A stretch of DNA of 64,000 nucleotides from Actinocrispum wychmicini. GTDB lineage: Bacteria; Actinomycetota; Actinomycetes; Mycobacteriales; Pseudonocardiaceae. Positions 41,185-48,533 of the stretch are shown piece after piece. The translations under genes and the position numbers were made by a program. The notes under the pieces are model-generated. The model made no database searches. It had not been told where the DNA came from and worked only from the letters and a program-made list of their open reading frames with translations. Within the stretch, counting starts at the first letter, position 1; every line of letters starts with the position of its first letter. The stretch is from positions 98,006 to 162,005 of the forward strand of contig NZ_SLWS01000019.1 in NCBI RefSeq assembly GCF_004345645.1, given 5' to 3'.

Positions 41185-42708
41185 TCACCGGGGACGGCGG
41201 CTCCTGCCGGGAGCCGCCTTCTTGGCCTTCATGGAACCCCACTCGTAGGCGATGATCACGGCCAGCGTGATGACGACGAGCGATGTCCAGTCGGCGGCGA
41301 CCCGGTCCAGCAACGGTTTCAGCAGATCCGCGAGCCCGGCCAGGGTGAAGTACGAGGCGGCCGCGCCGAGGCCCAACCCGGCGACCCCGATGACGAGCCC
41401 GATCACGAAGGTCACGACCTTGCCGGCCGCGGCGACGGCTTTGGCCGCCCGGCCGCCGACCAGGAAGGCGAACGGGAGCGCGACCGCGAAGAACGTCCCG
41501 AACCCGGACACCAGCAGGAATATGTTGGCGGGGTGGTCCGCGAACTCGCCGCCGACGGAACCGAGGTCTTCCTCAAGGAGAGTCCACAGGTTCCACGGAT
41601 CCCAGTCGTTGACGGCGGCGCCGTGGATCCCGATCGCCAGCAGCAGCACCAGGATCACGTACGCGCCGACCCGTTGCCACGTCCACCTTCTACCCGGCTT
41701 GGCGGTCGAGTGTTTCCTCGTCGGCGTGGGCGGCTTCTTCTTCGGTATCACGGCCGTGGCCGGTGGCGCTGTGAACGCGATGCCGTGCTCGGCCGCGAGA
41801 CCAAGCAGCCGGCGGGCCAGTTCCGCCTTCATGACCGTGGCCGCCCGCGTCAACAGGACCGTGTGGTCCGCGGTGCGGTGCGGGTCCGTCGGCCGCTCGG
41901 TGATCATCGCCAGCGCCTGCCGGACGGTGGGGCGCCGCTTGGGTTCCTTGGCGAGCAGACGCATGATGAGCGCGGCGAGTGCCGGCGGCGCCAGGGTGGG
42001 CGGCGCGGGGTCCTGGGCGAGAACGGCCCCCAAGGTGGCGACGTCCTCACCGCGGCGGAACGGCGAGATGCCTTCAACCGCGTGATACAGCGTCGCGCCA
42101 AGGGAGAACAAGTCGCTCGCGGCGGTCGTCTCGTCGCCCAACGCACGCTCCGGCGCCACGTACTCCATCGAGCCGATGAACACCCCGGTCGCGGTCAGGA
42201 CGGTGTCGGTCCGGTGGATCGCGATCCCGAAGTCGGTCAGCAGGACCTCGCCGTTCGCGGCGAGCATCACGTTGGCCGGCTTGACGTCCCGGTGCAGGAT
42301 TCCCGCGTCGTGGGCCGCGCCGAGCGCGCGCAGGAGCGCCACCGCGATGTCCGTGACCCTGTCCGGGGGCAACGGTCCGTGCGACTTGACGTGGTCGTCG
42401 ATCGAGCAGCCCTCGACCAGTTGCATCACGATCCACGGAATGTCGTCCGCGATGACCACGTCGTGGACCGAGACAATGTTCGGGTGGTGCCGCAACGGCG
42501 CCGCGTTGCGGGCCTCCCGCGCGGCCCGGGCGAGGCGGTCGGCCTGCTCGGTGTCGGACGCCGTCGTGGGCAGCCGTAACTCCTTGACCGCCACATCGAC
42601 GTGCAGCACGTCGTCGTAGGCCCGCCAGACCCGGCCGAAACCCCCGGACCCCAACTCGGCCACCAGCCGATAGCGACCGCCGACCAGTTGGCCCGTTCGC
42701 GCTCCCAC
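41185..42708 (-). CDS. Membrane Ser/Thr protein kinase
   Basis: A 507-residue PknB-type kinase. The kinase domain (about 10-270) has P-loop GSGGFGRVW, VAVKEL lysine, catalytic HRDVKPANVML, TDFGIA and the APE region YVAPERALG. A Pro/Lys-rich linker (about 315-345, PKKKPPTPTRKH) follows. The C-terminal 160 residues contain four or five TM helices rather than the usual one TM plus PASTA domains, so any sensing is probably in or near the membrane. GTG/ATG at 42708 begins the frame. Confidence 0.88.
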   Translation of the reverse strand: MGARTGQLVGGRYRLVAELGSGGFGRVWRAYDDVLHVDVAVKELRLPTTASDTEQADRLARAAREARNAAPLRHHPNIVSVHDVVIADDIPWIVMQLVEGCSIDDHVKSHGPLPPDRVTDIAVALLRALGAAHDAGILHRDVKPANVMLAANGEVLLTDFGIAIHRTDTVLTATGVFIGSMEYVAPERALGDETTAASDLFSLGATLYHAVEGISPFRRGEDVATLGAVLAQDPAPPTLAPPALAALIMRLLAKEPKRRPTVRQALAMITERPTDPHRTADHTVLLTRAATVMKAELARRLLGLAAEHGIAFTAPPATAVIPKKKPPTPTRKHSTAKPGRRWTWQRVGAYVILVLLLAIGIHGAAVNDWDPWNLWTLLEEDLGSVGGEFADHPANIFLLVSGFGTFFAVALPFAFLVGGRAAKAVAAAGKVVTFVIGLVIGVAGLGLGAAASYFTLAGLADLLKPLLDRVAADWTSLVVITLAVIIAYEWGSMKAKKAAPGRSRRPR

Positions 42709-42756
42709 AGCACCCCACCTCGGAAAAACCGATGCGTCAGCAGCTGAGGATACGAA

Positions 42757-42786
42757 ACGAGGCGGCCTGTTCGTAGGCCGCCTCGT
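42757..42786 (-). terminator. Hairpin terminator after the 161-residue protein gene
   Basis: ACGAGGCGGCCT (42757-42768) and AGGCCGCCTCGT (42775-42786) form a perfect 12-bp stem with a 6-nt loop, 12 bp past the stop of the minus-strand gene at 42799. Confidence 0.75.
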
Positions 42787-42798
42787 GTTCGCCGAGAA

Positions 42799-43284
42799 CT
42801 ATGCGACCGCGGCCGAGCAGAGCCGGCGCGCGGTGGCGATCACCGCGTACGCCGACGGCAGCATCTGGTGCGGGCGTGGCTCGTGGATCCAGCACCAGCC
42901 CCCGCCGCCGCATTCCGTCGGTACCACGGCGTACTCCCCCGAGGCCGCGTGGTGCACTTCGTGGTTGCCGAGGCCGTCCACGATCTCCCCGGGCATCGTG
43001 GTCGCGCCTTGGGTGAGGAACGTCCAGCGGGCGCTGTCCGGGTGCGCGATCACCGGTCCGGTCAGCATCGCTATGCCGAGCTGGCCGTGCACCCGCGCGC
43101 CGAGGGACGCCGGCATGGTGATGGCGTCCAGCGTCTGGCCCAGGGCGACGACCAGCTGGCGCTGACCGACCTGGACCGACACCGGCCAGCCGAAGAGTTC
43201 CTCATAGTGGGCCCGCGCGGCGGCCAGCTCCCTGAGCCAGTCCGGCGCGGGTTGCGTCATCGTTGTCATTACCCCTGCGGTCAT
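42799..43284 (-). CDS. Conserved actinobacterial hypothetical protein
   Basis: 161 residues, soluble, not assigned. The pattern 'ARAHYEELFGWPVSVQVGQR' followed by LDAITMPASLGARVHGQLG recurs, as I recall, in short actinomycete proteins sometimes annotated as related to the bifunctional DNA primase/polymerase N-terminal domain. The C-terminal CGGGGWCWIHEPRPHQMLPS is distinctive, with Cys, His and Trp that might bind metal. Starts at 43284, 43269 or 43260 are all possible. Single gene with its own terminator. Confidence 0.6.
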   Translation of the reverse strand: MTAGVMTTMTQPAPDWLRELAAARAHYEELFGWPVSVQVGQRQLVVALGQTLDAITMPASLGARVHGQLGIAMLTGPVIAHPDSARWTFLTQGATTMPGEIVDGLGNHEVHHAASGEYAVVPTECGGGGWCWIHEPRPHQMLPSAYAVIATARRLCSAAVA

Positions 43285-43453
43285 ATCCCTTCCACCCCAC
43301 AGTCGCCTGTTGCTCCATTCGAGCGATCCCCGTGTTCGCCGTCACCCATGGTACGTGACCAAACGTGACGCCGGACACAGGATTAGGCCCCACACTCGAA
43401 ACTAGGTTCGAAGCTAGGGGCCACGAGGCTGGGTAGGGGTAGGAATCCCCAGG

Positions 43454-44188
43454 TCAACTTGACAATGTAACCGCCTGACCCGCGACACGCCGAAGACGAC
43501 GCTCGGTGAGGACTCCGAAGAGCAGTCCAATTGACATCCACAACACGAGCTGGGTGCCGAGCGACGCGACCCGGAAGTTCCAGAGCACGCTCGCCGGGAA
43601 GTGCTCAGGCACTTCGCTGACCACGGGCAGTATCGCCGACGCGACGGACACGACCGCGACGTAGGCCAGCAGCCCGAGCAGCACCGAGTTCCACGCCCCG
43701 AACCTGGCCAGCAGCCTGCGGGCCAGCACGGTCGAGCCGATCCCGGCCACGACCGAGACCAGGACCATGCTGAAGTACCAGGCGGTCCGGGAGCCGATGG
43801 TGTCCGGCTGGCCGACCGACGGCGGGTTGGCCGGGTACTTCAGGTACGGCACGACGAACACCACGACGAACGCGCCGAGCGCCAGCACCTCGGCGGTCGC
43901 GCGGGCGTTGAGCCGGCCGAGCCGGCCGTAAGCGAACGCGAACCCGAGGGCGAACAGCCCGCCGAACGCGAGCCCGTACGCCCCGACCGCGACGGCCAGG
44001 CCGAGCGTGCTCTGGATCGAGCGGCTGACCAACTCGGGGCCCTCGTCGGCGCCGTGTGAGTGCATGCCCTCGAAGGAGATGGCGCTGTCCACCGACGGCT
44101 CGCCGAACAGCGACGCGAAGATCAGTGCCAACGCGGCGGCGGCCAGTCCGACGAGCATGCCTCGGACCAGCAGGTTTCCCATGCGCAT
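43454..44188 (-). CDS. cbtA: Cobalt transporter subunit CbtA
   Basis: A 244-residue membrane protein with five or six TM helices and the CbtA hallmark of an early His/Glu-rich extracytoplasmic loop (FEGMHSHGADEGPE, about residues 39-52) that should capture cobalt. It follows cbtB with one base between stop and start, and both lie behind a B12 riboswitch. CbtAB imports cobalt for B12 synthesis. Confidence 0.88.
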   Translation of the reverse strand: MRMGNLLVRGMLVGLAAAALALIFASLFGEPSVDSAISFEGMHSHGADEGPELVSRSIQSTLGLAVAVGAYGLAFGGLFALGFAFAYGRLGRLNARATAEVLALGAFVVVFVVPYLKYPANPPSVGQPDTIGSRTAWYFSMVLVSVVAGIGSTVLARRLLARFGAWNSVLLGLLAYVAVVSVASAILPVVSEVPEHFPASVLWNFRVASLGTQLVLWMSIGLLFGVLTERRLRRVAGQAVTLSS

Positions 44189-44189
44189 C

Positions 44190-44408
44190 TCAGTGGCAGG
44201 GGAAGCCGAGGAGGTGCCGGCCGTCGTGCACGAACTCGTGGATGTAGTTGTTCGACGACGAGACGATCGACATCGCGCCCTGCTCGCTGCCGACGAAGTA
44301 CAACAGGATCAACGCGAGGACTCCCACGAAGATCGCCCACGGCAGGATCTCGCGGATCGGGATACGGAGGGGAACAGGAGCCGGAACGGGAATGGCTGCG
44401 GTTGTCAC
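44190..44408 (-). CDS. cbtB: Cobalt transporter subunit CbtB
   Basis: A 72-residue single-span protein. The TM helix is about residues 22-42 (LPWAIFVGVLALILLYF). The C-terminal tail has the typical HEFVHDGRHLLGFPCH His cluster for metal binding. The GTG start at 44408 has a GGAGG site and follows the riboswitch. First gene of the cbtBA operon. Confidence 0.9.
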   Translation of the reverse strand: MTTAAIPVPAPVPLRIPIREILPWAIFVGVLALILLYFVGSEQGAMSIVSSSNNYIHEFVHDGRHLLGFPCH

Positions 44409-44457
44409 CGGTAGGACCTCCTCGGGCTGACGCGACCCATGGGTAGGCGGGCGGGCG

Positions 44458-44570
44458 GCTGGAGTGTCTGACTACGCGGCTTTCCGCCGCATACAGTGGC
44501 GCGACCGTGCCGGATTCTCACCGGCTTACTCCGACCAATGGCAGCGAGAACGTAGGCAGGAGCCACTCAC
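44458..44570 (-). promoter_or_regulatory. Cobalamin riboswitch upstream of cbtBA
   Basis: Read on the minus strand: GTAAGCCGGTGAGAATCCGG, then CACGGTCGCGCCACTGTATG, a GCGG-GAAA-CCGC stem-loop, and GTCAGACACTCC, the B12-box region. This matches the conserved core of actinobacterial B12 riboswitches. About 50 nt separate it from the GTG of cbtB. Its 5' end is antisense to the 5' region of the divergent phosphatase gene. Confidence 0.9.
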
Positions 44571-44571
44571 C

Positions 44572-45165
44572 GTGTCAACGCCAGGAGACCGTCCTCACCC
44601 TAATGCCGCGACAAGGATCGTCCTGGTGTCGCACGCGCCGACCACGGCGACCCGAAGCAGCGCGTTCCCGGACGACGAGCCGCTGGAACGGACGGACTCG
44701 GTGGAGCCGGTGGACCTGGGCCGTTGGGGACGGTATCTGCGCGGCCCGGAGTTACGGTGCGCGCAGACCGCGGCCGGGCTCGGCTGGGACCCGACGGAGA
44801 CCGTCGTCGAGCCGGCACTGGCGGACCTGGACTTCGGGCAGTGGCGTGGCCTGCCGTTGGCCGAGGTGCCGGAGAGTGACGCCGTCCGGTGGCTCAACAA
44901 CCCCGAGGCGGCGCCGCACGGCGGCGAGTCCGTCCACGACCTGCTGAAGCGGGTGGACGGGTGGCTGGCGGGCCTGCGTGATTCGGGTGAGCGCGTCGCC
45001 GTGGTGACCCACCCGGCCGTCATCAGGGCCGCGGTGGTGACCGTGTTGTCGGCGCCGGCTCGCTCGTTCTGGCGGATCGACGTGGCGCCGCTGTCGTACA
45101 CCCGGCTGACCTGCGGTGGCGGGCAATGGACCCTCCGGGAGACCGGCCACCCGGTGATTTATTGA
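44572..45165 (+). CDS. Histidine-phosphatase-family protein with altered RHG motif
   Basis: A 197-residue protein of the phosphoglycerate-mutase-like fold. The N-terminal active-site motif, normally LVRHGET, reads VLVSHAPT, so the phosphohistidine is kept but the phosphate-binding Arg is Ser. LADLDFGQWRG and the second catalytic His in AVVTHPAVIRAAV are present. Position next to cbtBA suggests a cobalamin link such as an alpha-ribazole-phosphatase-like role, unproven. The GTG at 44572 (GGCAGGAG site) is chosen over an upstream start that would lie inside the antisense riboswitch. Confidence 0.75.
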   Translation: MSTPGDRPHPNAATRIVLVSHAPTTATRSSAFPDDEPLERTDSVEPVDLGRWGRYLRGPELRCAQTAAGLGWDPTETVVEPALADLDFGQWRGLPLAEVPESDAVRWLNNPEAAPHGGESVHDLLKRVDGWLAGLRDSGERVAVVTHPAVIRAAVVTVLSAPARSFWRIDVAPLSYTRLTCGGGQWTLRETGHPVIY

Positions 45166-45211
45166 CCGACTCTGGCCAGATATGTCGTCAGGGATTTACC
45201 ATCCGCGTGCA

Positions 45212-45337
45212 GGCGTGTCCCGTGGATCTCGGTCGATGAGAGTCTGCCTCGGCCGGAGGCCGAAATCGGGCTACAGCGAGGTGGTTCCTGGGGCCGCCTC
45301 GGCCCGGCTATCGCGATCGAGATCCACGGGACACGCC
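45212..45337 (-). repeat. Family B palindromic element, copy 2 (126 bp)
   Basis: GGCGTGTCCCGTGGATCTCG (45212-45231) and its complement at 45318-45337 form the arms; the next position differs by one G-U-compatible change. Read on the minus strand, the core begins GATCGCGATAGCCGGGCCG and ends near CTCTCATCGA, both shared with copy 1 at 51595-51757. No TA duplication is evident at its ends (CA and TT). It sits between the phosphatase gene and the AfsR-like regulator. Confidence 0.7.
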
Positions 45338-45368
45338 TTGGTCCTGGACAGCAGGCCGGGGGTGCGGC

Positions 45369-47975
45369 GTGGACACGTATCGGATACTGGGTCCGCTCGA
45401 GGTCACGGTCGACGGCCGGGCGGTGCCGCTGGGCGGCCGCAAGCCACGCATGCTGCTGGCGACGCTGCTGCTGGACCCGAACACGACCGTGGACGTCGAC
45501 ACCCTGGTCGAGGTGCTGTGGCCGGACGGGCCACCCCGGTCGGCGGTCGCGAACGTCCGGACGTACGCGCACACCCTGCGGGCCGCGGTCGGCGACCGGG
45601 TGCACACGCGGTCGCGCGGGTACAAGATCACGGTCGCCCCGGACGAGCTGGACATGACGACGTTCGAGGTACGAGCGCGGGCCGGCCGACTGGCTGAGGC
45701 GAGCGCGCTGTGGCGCGGACGCGCGCTGGCCGACCTGCCGCGCAGCCCGGTGTGGGAGCCGACGCTCGCCCGCCTGGAGGAGTTGCGCCTGTCGGTGCTC
45801 GAACGGTCGATGGCCACCCGGGACGACGTCATCCCCGAGTTGCGCGGCCTGCTGGCCGAGCACCCGCTGCGGGAGGAACTGTGGCGGCAGCTCGTCCTCG
45901 GCCTGCACCGCTCCGGCCGGGCGGCTGAGGCGTTGAACGCGTACGCCGACGCCGAACGGGTCCTGGCGACCGAGCTCGGCACCCGGCCCGGCCTCGGCCT
46001 GCGGCGGGCCCAAGCTGTCATCAACCAAGCGGCGATCAACGCGGGTGTGTTCCCGGTGTGCCAGCTGCCGCTGGACATCCCGGACTTCACCGGCCGGCGG
46101 ACCACGGTCCGCCGGCTGGTCGAGTTGCTGCGTGGACCGAAGCCGGTGGTCGCGGCCGTGACCGGGCCGCCCGGCGCCGGCAAGTCCACTTTGGCCGTCC
46201 ATATCGGACACCACCTGGCCGGCCTGTTCCCGGACGGCCAGCTGTACGTCGACCTGCGGCACACGCACGACGCGCTGGCCTACCTGATGGCCACCCTCGG
46301 GATTCCCGACGACGGCGGGACCGACGCGGTCCGGGTGGCGCGGTACCGCTCGGCGCTGGCCCGCCGGCGGATCCTGTTGGTGCTGGACAACGCCACCGAC
46401 GTCGGCGCGATAACACCGTTGCTGCCGGGATCCGGTGGGTCCGCGGTGATCGTCACCGGCCGGCGGGCCATGCCCGACCTGCCCGGCGCCGTCGGCGTCC
46501 CGATCACGGCGCTGTCCGACGCCGAGGCCGGTGACCTGCTCGCCAGGATCGCCGGCCGGCGCGTCCGCGAGGAACCCGACCACGCGGCCGAAGTGCTGCG
46601 CGCGTGCGGCAACCTGCCGTTGGCCGTCCGGGTCGCCGGCGCCAAGCTCGCCACCCGGCCCGCTGTCCCGGTCCGGGTGCTGGCCCACCGGCTACGGGAC
46701 GAGCGCCGCCGGCTCGACGAGCTGACCATCGGAAGCATGGCGGTCCGGCCGAGCGTCACCGACAGCTATGAACGGCTCGCGCCGGAGGCGGCCCGGGCGT
46801 TCCGGTTCGCCGGGCTGCTGGGGCCGGACCCGTTCCCGGGGTGGGCACTCGCCGCGCTGCTCGACCGCCCGCACGCCGACGACGTGCTGGACACGTTGGT
46901 GGACGCCAACCTTCTCGACGTCGCCGGCAGCACCCCCAGGTACCGCCTGCCCGACCCGTTCCGCAGTTACGCCGGTGAGCGCCTTGACACCGAGTCCCGG
47001 CACGATGTCCAAGCGGCGACTCGGCGGGTGTTGGACGCCTATCTCGCACTGGCGACGCATGCGGCCGAACGCATCCCGGTGCCGTTCTTCGGCCTGCTGC
47101 CCCGGCCGGGGACGAGCGTGGCGGGCGCGGGCGATCCGGTCGAGTGGCTGGCCGCCGAACGTGCCACGGTGACCGCCCTGCTGTCCGTCGCCAACCAGCT
47201 CGGCCTGCACGACCACGCGTGGCGAATACCTGCCGTCTACGCGCCCTTCTTCGACCTGCGCGGCCGGTGGGACGACTGGCAGCGCTCCCACGAGATCGCG
47301 CTGCGGGGCGCCCGCGGGGCCGGTGACCGGCACGGCGAGGCGATCGTCCAGCGCAACCTCGGCCAGCTCCACCTGTACCAGGACAACTATCCCGCGGCCG
47401 AACACGCGCTGGACGAAGCCCTAAGGCTGTTCACCGAAGCAGGTGATGCCAGCGGCGTGGGAATCACGCTCGCGGGAATCGGGACCACGCTGCGGAACCA
47501 CGGCCGGTACCGCGGCGCGCTCGCGCTGCACCACCGGGCGCGGCGGATCTTCGTCCGGGTGGCCGAACCGAACCTCGAAGCCGTGGCCAGGATCGCCATC
47601 GGCGTGGATCTGCTTGCGCAGCAACGGTTTCCCGCGGCCGAAGGCTGGCTCACGGGAGCCCGCGAGCTGGCCGCGGACATCGGTGACCAACACCGCGAGG
47701 CGCACGCGTTGCAGCGTCTGGCGACTCTACGCGGTGAGCAGGGCGACCCGGAACGCGCCCTCGACCATCTCGCTGAGGTCACGGCGACGTTCCAACAACT
47801 GGGTGACGACCATTGCGTTGCGTACGCCCGACAACACACAGCAGAGCTATGCCTGCGAACGGGTGACAGGGAACGCGCGCACGAGCTGCTCACCACTACG
47901 CTTGACGCCCATTTGCGCAGCGGCGACCGACGGTCCGCCGAAGAAGTCTCTCACCTGCTCGATCAACTCTCCTAA
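45369..47975 (+). CDS. AfsR/SARP-family regulator (BTAD, NB-ARC, TPR)
   Basis: An 868-residue transcriptional activator-type protein. An OmpR-like winged helix (about 1-90, 'RILGPLEVTVDGRAVPLGGR') leads to a bacterial transcriptional activation domain (about 95-240), then an NB-ARC ATPase (P-loop TGPPGAGKSTL about 265, RRILLVLDNATD, GNLPLAVRVAG), then TPR repeats (about 600-868). Such proteins often control secondary metabolism or development. It is about 50 bp upstream of the four-gene FtsK cassette, a candidate target or functional partner. GTG 45369 opens directly on the DNA-binding domain. Confidence 0.88.
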   Translation: MDTYRILGPLEVTVDGRAVPLGGRKPRMLLATLLLDPNTTVDVDTLVEVLWPDGPPRSAVANVRTYAHTLRAAVGDRVHTRSRGYKITVAPDELDMTTFEVRARAGRLAEASALWRGRALADLPRSPVWEPTLARLEELRLSVLERSMATRDDVIPELRGLLAEHPLREELWRQLVLGLHRSGRAAEALNAYADAERVLATELGTRPGLGLRRAQAVINQAAINAGVFPVCQLPLDIPDFTGRRTTVRRLVELLRGPKPVVAAVTGPPGAGKSTLAVHIGHHLAGLFPDGQLYVDLRHTHDALAYLMATLGIPDDGGTDAVRVARYRSALARRRILLVLDNATDVGAITPLLPGSGGSAVIVTGRRAMPDLPGAVGVPITALSDAEAGDLLARIAGRRVREEPDHAAEVLRACGNLPLAVRVAGAKLATRPAVPVRVLAHRLRDERRRLDELTIGSMAVRPSVTDSYERLAPEAARAFRFAGLLGPDPFPGWALAALLDRPHADDVLDTLVDANLLDVAGSTPRYRLPDPFRSYAGERLDTESRHDVQAATRRVLDAYLALATHAAERIPVPFFGLLPRPGTSVAGAGDPVEWLAAERATVTALLSVANQLGLHDHAWRIPAVYAPFFDLRGRWDDWQRSHEIALRGARGAGDRHGEAIVQRNLGQLHLYQDNYPAAEHALDEALRLFTEAGDASGVGITLAGIGTTLRNHGRYRGALALHHRARRIFVRVAEPNLEAVARIAIGVDLLAQQRFPAAEGWLTGARELAADIGDQHREAHALQRLATLRGEQGDPERALDHLAEVTATFQQLGDDHCVAYARQHTAELCLRTGDRERAHELLTTTLDAHLRSGDRRSAEEVSHLLDQLS

Positions 47976-48026
47976 CGCCCGCCCCGGTTGCAGGCCCGGA
48001 GATGATCATCACTAGTCTGTTGGGGC

Positions 48027-48287
48027 ATGGCGGGCGTTGAGGAAATCCGAGCTGGAATCGCGTTGGCGAACGAGAAGTCGCTGGCCGGGATCGCTGCGAT
48101 CACCCAGGCTTCACTGCAGCTCGACGAGGCGCGGACCGCGCTGCTCGCGGCCACCCAGGGCAGCAGCCAGGCCGATGTCGCGCAGGCGCAAGGATTGCTG
48201 ACCGAGGCGCTGCAGACGCTGGCCGGGGCGCAGCAGTCGATCCAGGCCAGCATCAATTCCGCCGAGGGCTACGCGGCCAGGCTTTGA
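48027..48287 (+). CDS. Small helical-hairpin protein A of the FtsK cassette
   Basis: 86 residues, acidic, no signal peptide. It reads as two amphipathic helices (about 3-43 and 48-84) joined by a GSSQAD turn, the size and shape of WXG100/ESX proteins but without W-X-G. Ala, Gln and Leu heptads suggest dimer formation. ATG 48027 starts the cassette and its stop overlaps the next TTG start. Not recognised by name. Confidence 0.75.
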   Translation: MAGVEEIRAGIALANEKSLAGIAAITQASLQLDEARTALLAATQGSSQADVAQAQGLLTEALQTLAGAQQSIQASINSAEGYAARL

Positions 48288-48529
48288 CAATCTCAGAGCT
48301 GGCCGACTCGCTGCGCGCCGTCACCGAGATGATGGAGCGGGCCCGGGCCACCACCTCGGGTGTCGTGCCCCAACTCGCGGAGGCCAAAGCGGCCCTGCTT
48401 GTGGTGCGACAGGAGCCGAACGGGTACAACCCTGTTGAGCTGGATCACGCCATGGCGGAGCTGGGCACGGCCGGTGACCTCATCGCCCGCGCCCGGCAGT
48501 CGGTCATGGACTACCTGATGAGGCTGTAA
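48284..48529 (+). CDS. Small helical-hairpin protein B of the FtsK cassette
   Basis: 81 residues, predicted helix (about 2-42), turn (EPNGYNP) and helix (about 52-80), no WXG motif and no signal peptide. It starts at TTG 48284 with a TTGA overlap onto the previous stop and ends 4 bp before the ATPase gene. It probably pairs with protein A as ESX-like partners do, an inference from size and coupling only. Confidence 0.72.
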   Translation: MTISELADSLRAVTEMMERARATTSGVVPQLAEAKAALLVVRQEPNGYNPVELDHAMAELGTAGDLIARARQSVMDYLMRL

Positions 48530-48533
48530 CCAG

